A stretch of DNA of 34,239 bases, taken from contig JAUWGT010000005.1 in assembly GCA_030606265.1 (NCBI GenBank), positions 1-34,239 on the forward strand. The letters run 5' to 3'. Below the pieces are notes generated by a model. That model did no database searches, was not told the origin of the DNA, and saw only the letters and a list, made by a program, of their open reading frames with translations. Positions 26,559-34,239 of the stretch are shown in pieces. How positions within the stretch are numbered: the stretch's first letter is position 1; the number at the start of each line of letters is the position of its first letter. The position numbers were made by a program, and so were the translations under genes. The DNA is from Candidatus Stahliibacteriota bacterium. Lineage in GTDB: Bacteria; Hydrothermota; Tepidihabitantia; SM23-42.

Positions 26559-26668
26559 ATCCCGTTACTATACTACAGAAAATCAAGAGATGGAGGATGG
26601 TCTTTGTGAATTACAATTTCACCTTGGAGACCCGCTTCATGAAAGGAATAAAAGGAGAAACGGGATGA
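26555..26668 (+). CDS. candidate 37-aa small ORF coupled on both sides
   Basis: MNPVTILQKIKRWRMVFVNYNFTLETRFMKGIKGETG; start overlaps upstream TGA (ATGA 26555-26558) and stop overlaps downstream ATG (ATGA 26665-26668). Confidence 0.45.
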   Translation: MNPVTILQKIKRWRMVFVNYNFTLETRFMKGIKGETG

Positions 26669-26967
26669 AAGTAACAGAATTGACCAGAATGCCAAAGGTT
26701 TTAGGCGCTTGTCTTGGTACTGATGATGGGTTCATAGTTGATAGCCAGTTTACAGTTGGCTGCGATGCTGAAAAATCTGCAGCAATGGCGGCGCGGATAG
26801 TGAGTAGAATTAAAGCCAGCCTGGGCGTGGAAAAGGCTTCAGCTGTTCTTTACACGCAGAATAATGTCGTTTTCATAAGGGAAACTGATGCTGGTATCTA
26901 CTTTGTCATCTGTCAGAAAGATGCAAACCTTGGGCTTTTAAAAATAAAGATCGATAGACTCACTTGA
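26665..26967 (+). CDS. small Roadblock/LC7-like domain protein
   Basis: MKVTELTRMPKVLGACLGTDDGFIVDSQFTVGCDAEKSAAMAARIVSRIKASLG..; GGAGAAACGGG-ATG. Confidence 0.65.
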   Translation: MKVTELTRMPKVLGACLGTDDGFIVDSQFTVGCDAEKSAAMAARIVSRIKASLGVEKASAVLYTQNNVVFIRETDAGIYFVICQKDANLGLLKIKIDRLT

Positions 26968-26986
26968 TCAACACGCAGGATACGTG

Positions 26987-27011
26987 CATGTCACAGTGTC
27001 CCACTGACATG
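26987..27011. terminator. strong hairpin 3' of the chemosensory operon, possible terminator without a U-tract
   Basis: CATGT-ca-CAGTG-TCC-CACTG-ACATG; no T-run after it. Confidence 0.4.
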
Positions 27012-27054
27012 TAGGTCAGATTTCAGACTGCACAGTTGAGTTGGTATTATTCCC

Positions 27055-27360
27055 TTACTGTTCGTCAGACAATTTCTGATTTATTGGCGGCAACTTGTCA
27101 AATAGTTGTTTGTATTCCTCTATGAGCTTTGTATACTCTTGCTCAAAATCCTGGGTTGCGTGGAATCGAAAAAAGGAAACAGGAGCAAATGCCAGTTCTC
27201 CTTTTTCGAATATCTCCTGGATGGTTTGGGCAAGGCTTTCGGTTTTGCCAATGAAAATATGCTCTTGAAGGATATCAGCAAATTCATAGACGCCGGAAAA
27301 ATCTGGGGCATTTTTTATCTGTTCAGGGATTAACTTACGCCAGTAATCATCAATAGGCAT
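27055..27360 (-). CDS. small GIY-YIG-like protein, probably catalytically degenerate
   Basis: SGVYEFADILQEHIFIGKTESLAQTIQEIF resembles UvrC GVY..YVGKAKxLxxRL; C-terminal EYTKLIEEYKQLFDKLPPIN resembles E..LIKxYxPxYN. Confidence 0.5.
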   Translation of the reverse strand: MPIDDYWRKLIPEQIKNAPDFSGVYEFADILQEHIFIGKTESLAQTIQEIFEKGELAFAPVSFFRFHATQDFEQEYTKLIEEYKQLFDKLPPINQKLSDEQ

Positions 27361-27365
27361 GGATA

Positions 27366-27393
27366 AATATATACCTAATATTGGTTAAGTCAA
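27366..27393 (-). promoter_or_regulatory. sigma70-like promoter of the GIY-YIG-like gene
   Basis: TTGACT (27388-27393) - 16 bp - TATATT (27366-27371), only 5 nt before the ATG. Confidence 0.6.
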
Positions 27394-27401
27394 GGGAAAG
27401 A

Positions 27402-27482
27402 TGGCACTGCGTGCGGGATTGGTCGCTTCGCAACGGTTATGGTTCACTATCGTGAACGGTTATGGCACTGCCGTGCGGTTCC
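27402..27482. repeat. intergenic repeat block D: third copy of the four-hairpin module
   Basis: GGCACTGCGTGCGGGATTGGTCGCTTCGCAACGGTTATGGTTCACTATCGTGAACGGTTATGGCACTGCCGTGCGG, minus-strand counterpart of 14343-14425. Confidence 0.85.
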
Positions 27483-27574
27483 TGAATTTCAAACGTTTTA
27501 GAGGCTATTAACGATCTAAACGTCTTTTAGTTACTGAATAACTTAGTTACTTAATTACTGCTTTACTCCGTGTC

Positions 27575-30500
27575 TTACCGGCGGTATTCATGGAGTGGTC
27601 TAGTTGTTAGTGAAGCACTTTTAGCAAATCGAATAGCCTCTATTTCTGCACGAGCTGAGCTCAAGGCAGTTATGAATGGGATATTAAGTTCTATTGCGAG
27701 ACGTCTCATAGCGTAACCGTCGCGCTTGGCGCGATACGTAAGAGTTGGTGTATTAATAATCAAATGGATTTTTTCCTGGCGCATTAGATCAAGGGCATTC
27801 GGCGATTTATGCTCGCTAATTCGATAGACTATTTTCAGCTGGATACCATGATTTCTCAAAAATTCTGCGGTTCCGCGTGTGGCAACAATACTGAATCCAA
27901 AACTGATAAAATCTTTTGCTAATTGTATAACTTTTGGTTTATCTCCATCCCTTACTGTCATATAGACTGTACCGCGCTTGCTGAATTTATTATCACTGAG
28001 GATAGCCTTATAATAGGCGGCTCCGAAACTTCGGTCAATAGCCATTATTTCACCGGTTGATTTCATTTCAGGTCCAAGTATCGGATCAACCCCAGGTAAT
28101 TTCAAAAAGGGAAAGGTCGGACCTTTGATTGAAACAAACCTGGTTTTGGGTAGTGCATGCTGTTTTTCTTTCAAAAGACTTTCCAGTTTTTTCCCGATGA
28201 TGATTTGCGTTGCCAATGTGGCAAGTGGTAAACCGATTGTCTTTGACACATAGGGGATGGTTCTTGAGGCTCGAGGGTTTGCTTCCAGCACAAATATCGA
28301 TCCATTTTTTATCGCAAATTGTATATTGATAAACCCTTTTGTATTCAGGGCAAACGCTAGTTTTCGAGTAATGGATTTTATTCTATTGATAGTACGCGGC
28401 GTAAGCGTATAGGGCGGCATTACACAGTATGAATCGCCCGAATGAACCCCTGCTTGCTCAATGTGTTCCATTACACCTGCAACATATACATCACGACCAT
28501 CGCAGAGTGCATCGACATCCACTTCAACTGCATCAGCTATGTATTTATCAACGAGTACTGGATGTTCTTTGGAGACTCGCGCAGCGCTTTCTATATATTG
28601 CTTAAGGCCTTCAGGTTCGTACACTATTTCCATCGCGCGACCACCGAGGACATAGCTCGGTCTCACGATTACTGGGTAGCCAACCTGTTCCGTCACAGTT
28701 TTAACATCTTCATAAGTATGCCCGGTACCAAATGCAGGATGCTTTATCCTTAGCGTTCTTAAGAGGTATGAGAACAGTTTACGGTCTTCGGCACGATGTA
28801 TATCGTCAGGTTGAGTTCCAAGGATTGATATTCTTTGCCTATCTGATTCGCCGAGCTTGGCAAGCGGCAGGGCAAGGTTTATTGAAGTCTGTCCGCCGAA
28901 CTGGAGGATTATTTTGTTGCAGTTTTCTGTCTCGAGAACATTCAGAACGTCCTCGAGAGTTAGCGGTTCGAAATAGAGTCGGGTTGAGACATCAAAATCT
29001 GTCGATACAGTTTCAGGGTTGCTATTAATCATAATAGCTTCAAAACCCGCCTCTTTCAAAGTTAAGGCGGCATGCACACAGCAGTAGTCAAATTCTATGC
29101 CTTGACCGATACGTATCGGCCCCGAGCCGACAATCAGAATCCGTTTTTCATTCTTCCGTTTAGGTCTCTTCCTGGGTGCAGTGTAGTAAGTAGAATAGAA
29201 ATAAGGGGTTATTGCCTCGAATTCACCAGCGCATGTATCGACCATGTTGAAACCCGGTCTTATGTGGTGGGATATTCTCATGCTCCGTATTTCATCAGCA
29301 GTTTGGTTAGTGAGTCCAGCAATTATCTGATCAGAATATCCAAGGCGTTTTGCCTGCATCAATAGCTGTTCATCCAGACATTCTTTCTTCAGTCTTTTCT
29401 CAAAGGCTACAATCCTCGCTATCTTTCGAATGAAGAACTTGTCAATTTTCGTTAGTTCTGAGACCTTGTTTATGGAGTAACCACGACGCAGTGCTTCAGC
29501 TATACAGAAGAGTAATCGGTCGGTTGGTTCCTGCAGCTCTCTTATCAATTTGTGTTCGATAATCGCTTCTTGCTCAAAACCATATTGGTCTATTTCTAAA
29601 GCACGCAGCGCTTTTTGAAGGGATTCTTCTATAGTGCTACCGATCGCCATAGCTTCACCGGTTGATTTCATCTGAGTTGTGATCCTGCGGTCAACTGTGG
29701 GGAATTTATCAAATGGCCAGCGCGGTATTTTAATAACAACATAGTCAAGCGTCGGCTCAAAAGCGGCGGAAGTTTTTTTGGTTACGGCATTGGGTATTTC
29801 ATCTAGGGTCATGCCCACCGCTATTTTCGCACTAACCCGTGCGATCGGGTATCCAGTAGCTTTTGATGCCAGGGCTGATGAGCGTGATACCCGTGGGTTC
29901 ACTTCGATTATTCTGTATTCCCATTTGGATCTGTTTACTGCGAACTGGATATTGCACCCACCGCATATTTTCAGAGCCCTTATGATCTTTAGACTGATAC
30001 TTCTTAATTTCTGGTTTTCTTGGTCAGTGAGCGTTTGGGCTGGAGCAACAACCGCGCTTTCACCCGTGTGCACACCCATTGGGTTGATGTTTTCCATACT
30101 GCATATCGTTATACAGTTATCGTCACCATCGCGCATTACCTCATATTCAAATTCTTTCCAACCCAATAGGTTTTCCTCAATCAGTATTTGTTTTATCGGT
30201 GATTGCCTCAGCCCTGCTGAGGCAATTTCCTGTAAATCCTGCCAGGATTTAGCTATACCGCTTCCTGTGCCACCGAGTGTATAAGCCGGTCTCACAAGTA
30301 CCGGGTAGGAAATTCGTTCAACTGCTTGAGATACCTCGTTGAGGTTCTGGCACACGAAACTCTTGGGGCTTGGTTCATGTACAGCTTCTATGAGGTGACT
30401 GAATGCCTGCCGGTTTTCTGCCATTTCAATTGTTTCGTAGGTTGAACCGAGTAGTTCGACCGAATATTTAGCGAGGATGCCTTGGTGTGCCAATTGGTAT

Positions 30501-30796
30501 GACAGATTGAGTGCAACCTGTCCACCAAAACCTGGTAATAATCCATCAGGACGTTCCTTTTTGATGATCTTGGTCAATGTATCGATGTTGAGAGGTTCGA
30601 TATAAACAATATCAGCGGTTCGTTCATCAGTCTGTATTGTCGCAGGATTTGAATTGACAATGATTGTTCGATATCCTTCTTCCCTGAGGGACCAGCTTGC
30701 TTGGGAGCCTGAAAAATCGAATTCAGCGGCTTGACCAATGATAATTGGTCCAGATCCAATGATGAGGATTTTCTTCAGATCTTTGCGCTTTGGCAT
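27575..30796 (-). CDS. carB: carbamoyl-phosphate synthase large subunit
   Basis: KILIIGSGPIIIGQAAEFDFSGSQA..; second half ILIVGSGPIRIGQGIEFDYCCVHA; C-terminal MGS-like domain. Confidence 0.97.
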   Translation of the reverse strand: MPKRKDLKKILIIGSGPIIIGQAAEFDFSGSQASWSLREEGYRTIIVNSNPATIQTDERTADIVYIEPLNIDTLTKIIKKERPDGLLPGFGGQVALNLSYQLAHQGILAKYSVELLGSTYETIEMAENRQAFSHLIEAVHEPSPKSFVCQNLNEVSQAVERISYPVLVRPAYTLGGTGSGIAKSWQDLQEIASAGLRQSPIKQILIEENLLGWKEFEYEVMRDGDDNCITICSMENINPMGVHTGESAVVAPAQTLTDQENQKLRSISLKIIRALKICGGCNIQFAVNRSKWEYRIIEVNPRVSRSSALASKATGYPIARVSAKIAVGMTLDEIPNAVTKKTSAAFEPTLDYVVIKIPRWPFDKFPTVDRRITTQMKSTGEAMAIGSTIEESLQKALRALEIDQYGFEQEAIIEHKLIRELQEPTDRLLFCIAEALRRGYSINKVSELTKIDKFFIRKIARIVAFEKRLKKECLDEQLLMQAKRLGYSDQIIAGLTNQTADEIRSMRISHHIRPGFNMVDTCAGEFEAITPYFYSTYYTAPRKRPKRKNEKRILIVGSGPIRIGQGIEFDYCCVHAALTLKEAGFEAIMINSNPETVSTDFDVSTRLYFEPLTLEDVLNVLETENCNKIILQFGGQTSINLALPLAKLGESDRQRISILGTQPDDIHRAEDRKLFSYLLRTLRIKHPAFGTGHTYEDVKTVTEQVGYPVIVRPSYVLGGRAMEIVYEPEGLKQYIESAARVSKEHPVLVDKYIADAVEVDVDALCDGRDVYVAGVMEHIEQAGVHSGDSYCVMPPYTLTPRTINRIKSITRKLAFALNTKGFINIQFAIKNGSIFVLEANPRASRTIPYVSKTIGLPLATLATQIIIGKKLESLLKEKQHALPKTRFVSIKGPTFPFLKLPGVDPILGPEMKSTGEIMAIDRSFGAAYYKAILSDNKFSKRGTVYMTVRDGDKPKVIQLAKDFISFGFSIVATRGTAEFLRNHGIQLKIVYRISEHKSPNALDLMRQEKIHLIINTPTLTYRAKRDGYAMRRLAIELNIPFITALSSARAEIEAIRFAKSASLTTRPLHEYRR

Positions 30797-31860
30797 ATTG
30801 CTAGCTCTGAAAATTCTCTAAAAAGAAACTCGGTATCACGCGGACCAGGTGCGGCCTCGGGATGGAATTGCACGGAAAAGACAGGTCGGTTCAGGTGGCG
30901 TATACCTTCAATCGTGCCGTCATTTACATTCACCCAGGTGACTTCGGCATCGAGGTTCTTTTTGGCTCGAAGCGCATACCCGTGGTTCTGTGATGTGATG
31001 TGGATTTTCTGGCTGCGAAGATGTTTAACCGCATGGTTTGAACCGCGGTGACCAAACGTCAGTTTATAAGTCTTAAAACCAAGCACAAGGCCCAGTATCT
31101 GATGGCCAAGGCAGATACCGAATATCGGGTACTTATCAATCAATTTTTCAACTGTTTTGGCAGTCGTTGACATTATTGCCTCGTGTGCTGGGTTTCCTGG
31201 GCCATTTGAAACTACGATACCGTCAGGTTTTAATCTATCAATAGTCTTAATATCAGTATCAAACGGAAGTTGGATCACAGTTCCATATTTTATTAGCTGT
31301 TTTAAAATACTTCTTTTCACACCACAGTCTATCAATACAAAACGGCCTGGACCCCTACCATGGATGATTTTTCTAGTACAGGATACGTGACTGACCAAGT
31401 TCTCAGTATCTGGATGTGGCATCTGTTTGATTCTTTGAAGCAATGCTTTGTAATCTATTTTGGAAGGGCGAGCGACAATCATTGCCTTCATTGTCCCGTG
31501 TTTTCTTATTTTTAAGGTCAAGGTTCTGGTGTCGATATTGTAAAGGCAAGAGACTGCTGATAAATCAAGGAATTTATCGAGATGCATACCACGGTAAGCG
31601 GAAAAATCGGGTTCTTTCAAGATGAGCCCTCTTATTTGTACTTTGCTTGATTCGAAGTTCTTTTTCCGGATGCCGTAGTTGCCGATTAGAGGATAGGTCA
31701 TAAGAAGGATCTGTCCGGAATATGAAGGGTCAGTAAAGGCTTCTTCATAACCGCTCATTGATGTATTGAAGACTATTTCACCGAAAACATCTTTTTCCAC
31801 ACCAGCATGTTTGGCTTTGATGAGTGTTCCATCCTCGAGAATGAGGAAAGCAGTTGACAT
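30775..31860 (-). CDS. carA: carbamoyl-phosphate synthase small subunit
   Basis: LEDGTLIKAKHAG..GEIVFNTSMSGYEEAFTDPSYSGQILLMTYPLIGNYG; PIFGICLGHQILGL. Confidence 0.97.
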   Translation of the reverse strand: MSTAFLILEDGTLIKAKHAGVEKDVFGEIVFNTSMSGYEEAFTDPSYSGQILLMTYPLIGNYGIRKKNFESSKVQIRGLILKEPDFSAYRGMHLDKFLDLSAVSCLYNIDTRTLTLKIRKHGTMKAMIVARPSKIDYKALLQRIKQMPHPDTENLVSHVSCTRKIIHGRGPGRFVLIDCGVKRSILKQLIKYGTVIQLPFDTDIKTIDRLKPDGIVVSNGPGNPAHEAIMSTTAKTVEKLIDKYPIFGICLGHQILGLVLGFKTYKLTFGHRGSNHAVKHLRSQKIHITSQNHGYALRAKKNLDAEVTWVNVNDGTIEGIRHLNRPVFSVQFHPEAAPGPRDTEFLFREFSELAICQSAKI

Positions 31861-31871
31861 CCTAAAAATAT

Positions 31872-31899
31872 AGTATACTTAAGAAGTGTTGTTTGTCAA
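31872..31899 (-). promoter_or_regulatory. sigma70-like promoter of carA
   Basis: TTGACA (31894-31899) - 16 bp - TATACT (31872-31877), 11 nt before the ATG. Confidence 0.7.
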
Positions 31900-31904
31900 T
31901 AAAC

Positions 31905-32245
31905 AAATTCCAAGAACCAAGCTCCAAGAACCAAGAACCAAGCTCCAAGAGCCAAGAGCGTAGGGCGCTGTAGTTGTCTGATTTATCAGACAATGCCCGA
32001 TGAATCGGGCAACTACAATAGCGTAGAGAGCAAAGCCTAAGGCGTAAGGCGTAGAGAGTAGGGGGAAATGGCACTGCGCGTGCGGGATTGGTTGCTTCGC
32101 AACGGTTATGGTTCACTAGCGTGAACGGTTATGGCTCTTGCGAGCGGGAAAAGAGCGTAAGGCGTAGAGAGTAGGGGGAAATGGCAGTTATTAGGTAATT
32201 AAATTATTTTGGGATTTGGTTCTTGGAGTTTGGAGCTTGGTTACT
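31905..32245. repeat. intergenic mosaic repeat block E
   Basis: CCAAGCTCCAAGAACCAAG words, branched hairpin 31970-32018, four-hairpin module 32064-32150, AT-rich word, TTGGTTCTTGGAGTTTGGAGCTTGG. Confidence 0.8.
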
Positions 32246-32256
32246 CAATGAGGTTT

Positions 32257-33594
32257 TTACATTTCCTCGATGAAATGTGTTGAGATATCACCTTTGATAA
32301 ACTTTTTGTTTTCCATAATCTTCTGATGGAAAGGGATGGTTGTTGGAATTCCTTCAATAACGATTTCTTCAAGCGCATGTTTCATGCGTGCGATCGCCTC
32401 CTGGCGCGATGATCCGTGGCATATCAACTTGCCGATCAGTGAGTCATAGTGACTCGGAATATTGTAGCCGGCAAATATATGGGTGTCAAATCTAATGCCG
32501 AGGCCTTGTGGCATATGGAAGAAACTGATTCTGCCTGGCATTGGCACGAAGTTGCGCTCAGGGTCTTCTGCATTGATACGACATTCTATGGCATTACCTC
32601 TAAACTCAATGTCATTTTGCCTGATCGTTAGTTTCTCACCGAGTGCAATTTTTATTTGTTCTTTTAGTAAATCTATGCCAGTTACCATTTCAGTCACGGG
32701 ATGCTCAACCTGTATTCTTGTATTCATTTCCATAAAATAAAAATTCTTGTTTTCATCCAGGAGAAATTCAACGGTACCAGCGGATTGATACCCGATACCA
32801 TGTGCAGCTTTTACTGCATTTTTGAATAGTTTCTGCCGTAATCTACGGTCGATACACGGAGCAGGGGATTCTTCAAGTAACTTCTGGTGACGACGTTGGA
32901 TAGAACATTCCCTTTCGCCCAGCGCTATCACGTTACCAAAACTATCACCCAGGATCTGTACCTCAATATGCCTGGGCCGAGCAACATATTTCTCGATGTA
33001 TATTCTACCGTCGCCAAAGGCTGCCTTGGCTTCTGCCTGGGCGATACGGTAACCTGATTCCAGCTCTTCGTCATTACGGGCGATTCTCATGCCTTTACCG
33101 CCGCCGCCTGACGCTGCCTTCAGCATTACTGGATAGCCGATTTCTTCAGTTGTTTTTCTCACCGCGGCAAGCGATTCTATTGCGCTATCGCTGCCCGGGA
33201 TGCCAGGAACACCGGCTTGGTTCATGGTGTTCTTTGCTTTTATCTTGTCACCCATTGCTCTTATGTGTTTGGGATCAGGACCGATGAATGTAATACCGCA
33301 AGATTCGCAAATTTCGGCGAATTCCGGGTTTTCAGCGAGAAATCCATAGCCCGGATGAATTGCTTTAGCACCAGTTATTTCTGCAGCACTGATAATGCGT
33401 GTTATATTTAGGTAGGAATCTCTGCTCGGTGGTGGACCAATACATACAGCTTCGTCAGCGATCCTGGTGTGTAAGGCATCACTATCAACCTCTGAATACA
33501 CGGCAACTGTTTCAAGCTTGAGTTCTTTGGCAGCGCGGATAATGCGGATTGCAATTTCACCGCGGTTAGCAATTAGTATTTTTGTAAATTTCAT
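32257..33594 (-). CDS. accC: biotin carboxylase (acetyl-CoA carboxylase subunit)
   Basis: [62 protein letters not shown]. Confidence 0.96.
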   Translation of the reverse strand: MKFTKILIANRGEIAIRIIRAAKELKLETVAVYSEVDSDALHTRIADEAVCIGPPPSRDSYLNITRIISAAEITGAKAIHPGYGFLAENPEFAEICESCGITFIGPDPKHIRAMGDKIKAKNTMNQAGVPGIPGSDSAIESLAAVRKTTEEIGYPVMLKAASGGGGKGMRIARNDEELESGYRIAQAEAKAAFGDGRIYIEKYVARPRHIEVQILGDSFGNVIALGERECSIQRRHQKLLEESPAPCIDRRLRQKLFKNAVKAAHGIGYQSAGTVEFLLDENKNFYFMEMNTRIQVEHPVTEMVTGIDLLKEQIKIALGEKLTIRQNDIEFRGNAIECRINAEDPERNFVPMPGRISFFHMPQGLGIRFDTHIFAGYNIPSHYDSLIGKLICHGSSRQEAIARMKHALEEIVIEGIPTTIPFHQKIMENKKFIKGDISTHFIEEM

Positions 33595-33681
33595 AATTTC
33601 ATAGAAATTTTGAATGTAAACGGATGGCTAGGATTCAAACGGATTCTATTTCTGTCTGTATTCGTCTAAACCCGTATGAAA

Positions 33682-34239
33682 CTACTTTTTATCGAACGCA
33701 CCCCATCCTCGTTCTGCAGTGGCTTCAATGCCTACGAGTCTAAGTTTGAACTCGTCAGGGTTAGTAACTGCTTGTATTGCGTCATCATATGCTATCATTC
33801 CGTCTTTATAAAGCTTGAAGATGGATTGATCAAAGGTCTGCATGCCATACTGGCCGTATCCTTCCTCAATCGCGGATTGTATCAGCAAAGTCTTAACTGG
33901 ATCCATGAGGTAATCTTTGATCGTTGGTGTTGTTAAAAGGACCTCGACTGCTGGTATCCTTCCTTTGCCGTCTGCACGAGGCAATAAGCGCAAAGAACAG
34001 ACACCGACCAGAGTCGTTGCGAGCAGCACTCGGATATGCTGATGTTGGTGAGGTGGGTAAAATGAAATAATTCGGTTAATTGTTTCAGTTGCGTTCAAGG
34101 TATGAAGGGTTGAAAGAACAAGGTGGCCTGTATCCGCAGCCTTGAGCGCAGTGTCCATGGTTTCCCGGTCTCTTATTTCACCAATCAGAATCACATCCGG
34201 GTCCTGACGCAGAATGTGTTTTAAGGCAATAGAAAAGGA
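33682..34239 (-). CDS. pilT: PilT-like twitching motility ATPase, 5' end outside the window
   Basis: [58 protein letters not shown]; open to the window edge. Confidence 0.92.
   Translation of the reverse strand, partial: SFSIALKHILRQDPDVILIGEIRDRETMDTALKAADTGHLVLSTLHTLNATETINRIISFYPPHQHQHIRVLLATTLVGVCSLRLLPRADGKGRIPAVEVLLTTPTIKDYLMDPVKTLLIQSAIEEGYGQYGMQTFDQSIFKLYKDGMIAYDDAIQAVTNPDEFKLRLVGIEATAERGWGAFDKK

Noticed and set aside
29778-30284. 168-aa plus-strand ORF inside carB
   Set aside because: Antisense to a strongly conserved carB region; no independent evidence.
31862-32116. 84-aa minus-strand ORF with LGSWLLELGSWFLELGSWNL repeats
   Set aside because: Translation of the CCAAGAACCAAGCTC word repeats and hairpin modules; overlaps the carA promoter.
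33682-34239. Assigning PilT as the output of the chemosensory operon
   Set aside because: It is about 7 kb away on the opposite strand beside accC; no sequence evidence links the two.

Overview
The window looks like one contig of a bacterial genome, mostly coded on the minus strand, with one roughly 10-kb plus-strand operon. Minus-strand housekeeping and regulatory genes: a PorX-like REC-PglZ regulator, histidine kinase, GAF-GGDEF protein, GT9-like protein, clpP, tig, tRNA-Leu(UAG), membrane glycosyltransferase, YbbR-domain protein, P-type Ca2+-ATPase, argF, a REC-like protein, HD-GYP, a small GIY-YIG-like protein, carB, carA, accC and a partial pilT. tRNA-Phe and a 65-aa membrane protein are on the plus strand. 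The main find is an unusual chemosensory operon (16797-26967). It begins with a predicted soluble fusion of two degenerate MCP signalling-tip modules and a C-terminal oligopeptide-type substrate-binding domain. It continues through CheW, CheY, a P2-less CheA, CheC, a large TPR protein, a TPR-Pro/Glu-repeat-Roadblock protein, a 37-codon ORF coupled on both sides, and a second Roadblock-like protein. No CheR, CheB or CheD is visible. The second find is a family of modular small-hairpin repeats in intergenic regions. Copies retain stems while loops vary, one stem shows a compensatory change, and the blocks often end at the -35 box of the next promoter. Nine sigma70-like promoters can be read by eye, eight with a 16-bp spacer, and several imply leaderless transcripts. 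All family assignments come from motif recognition by eye; no searches were run.
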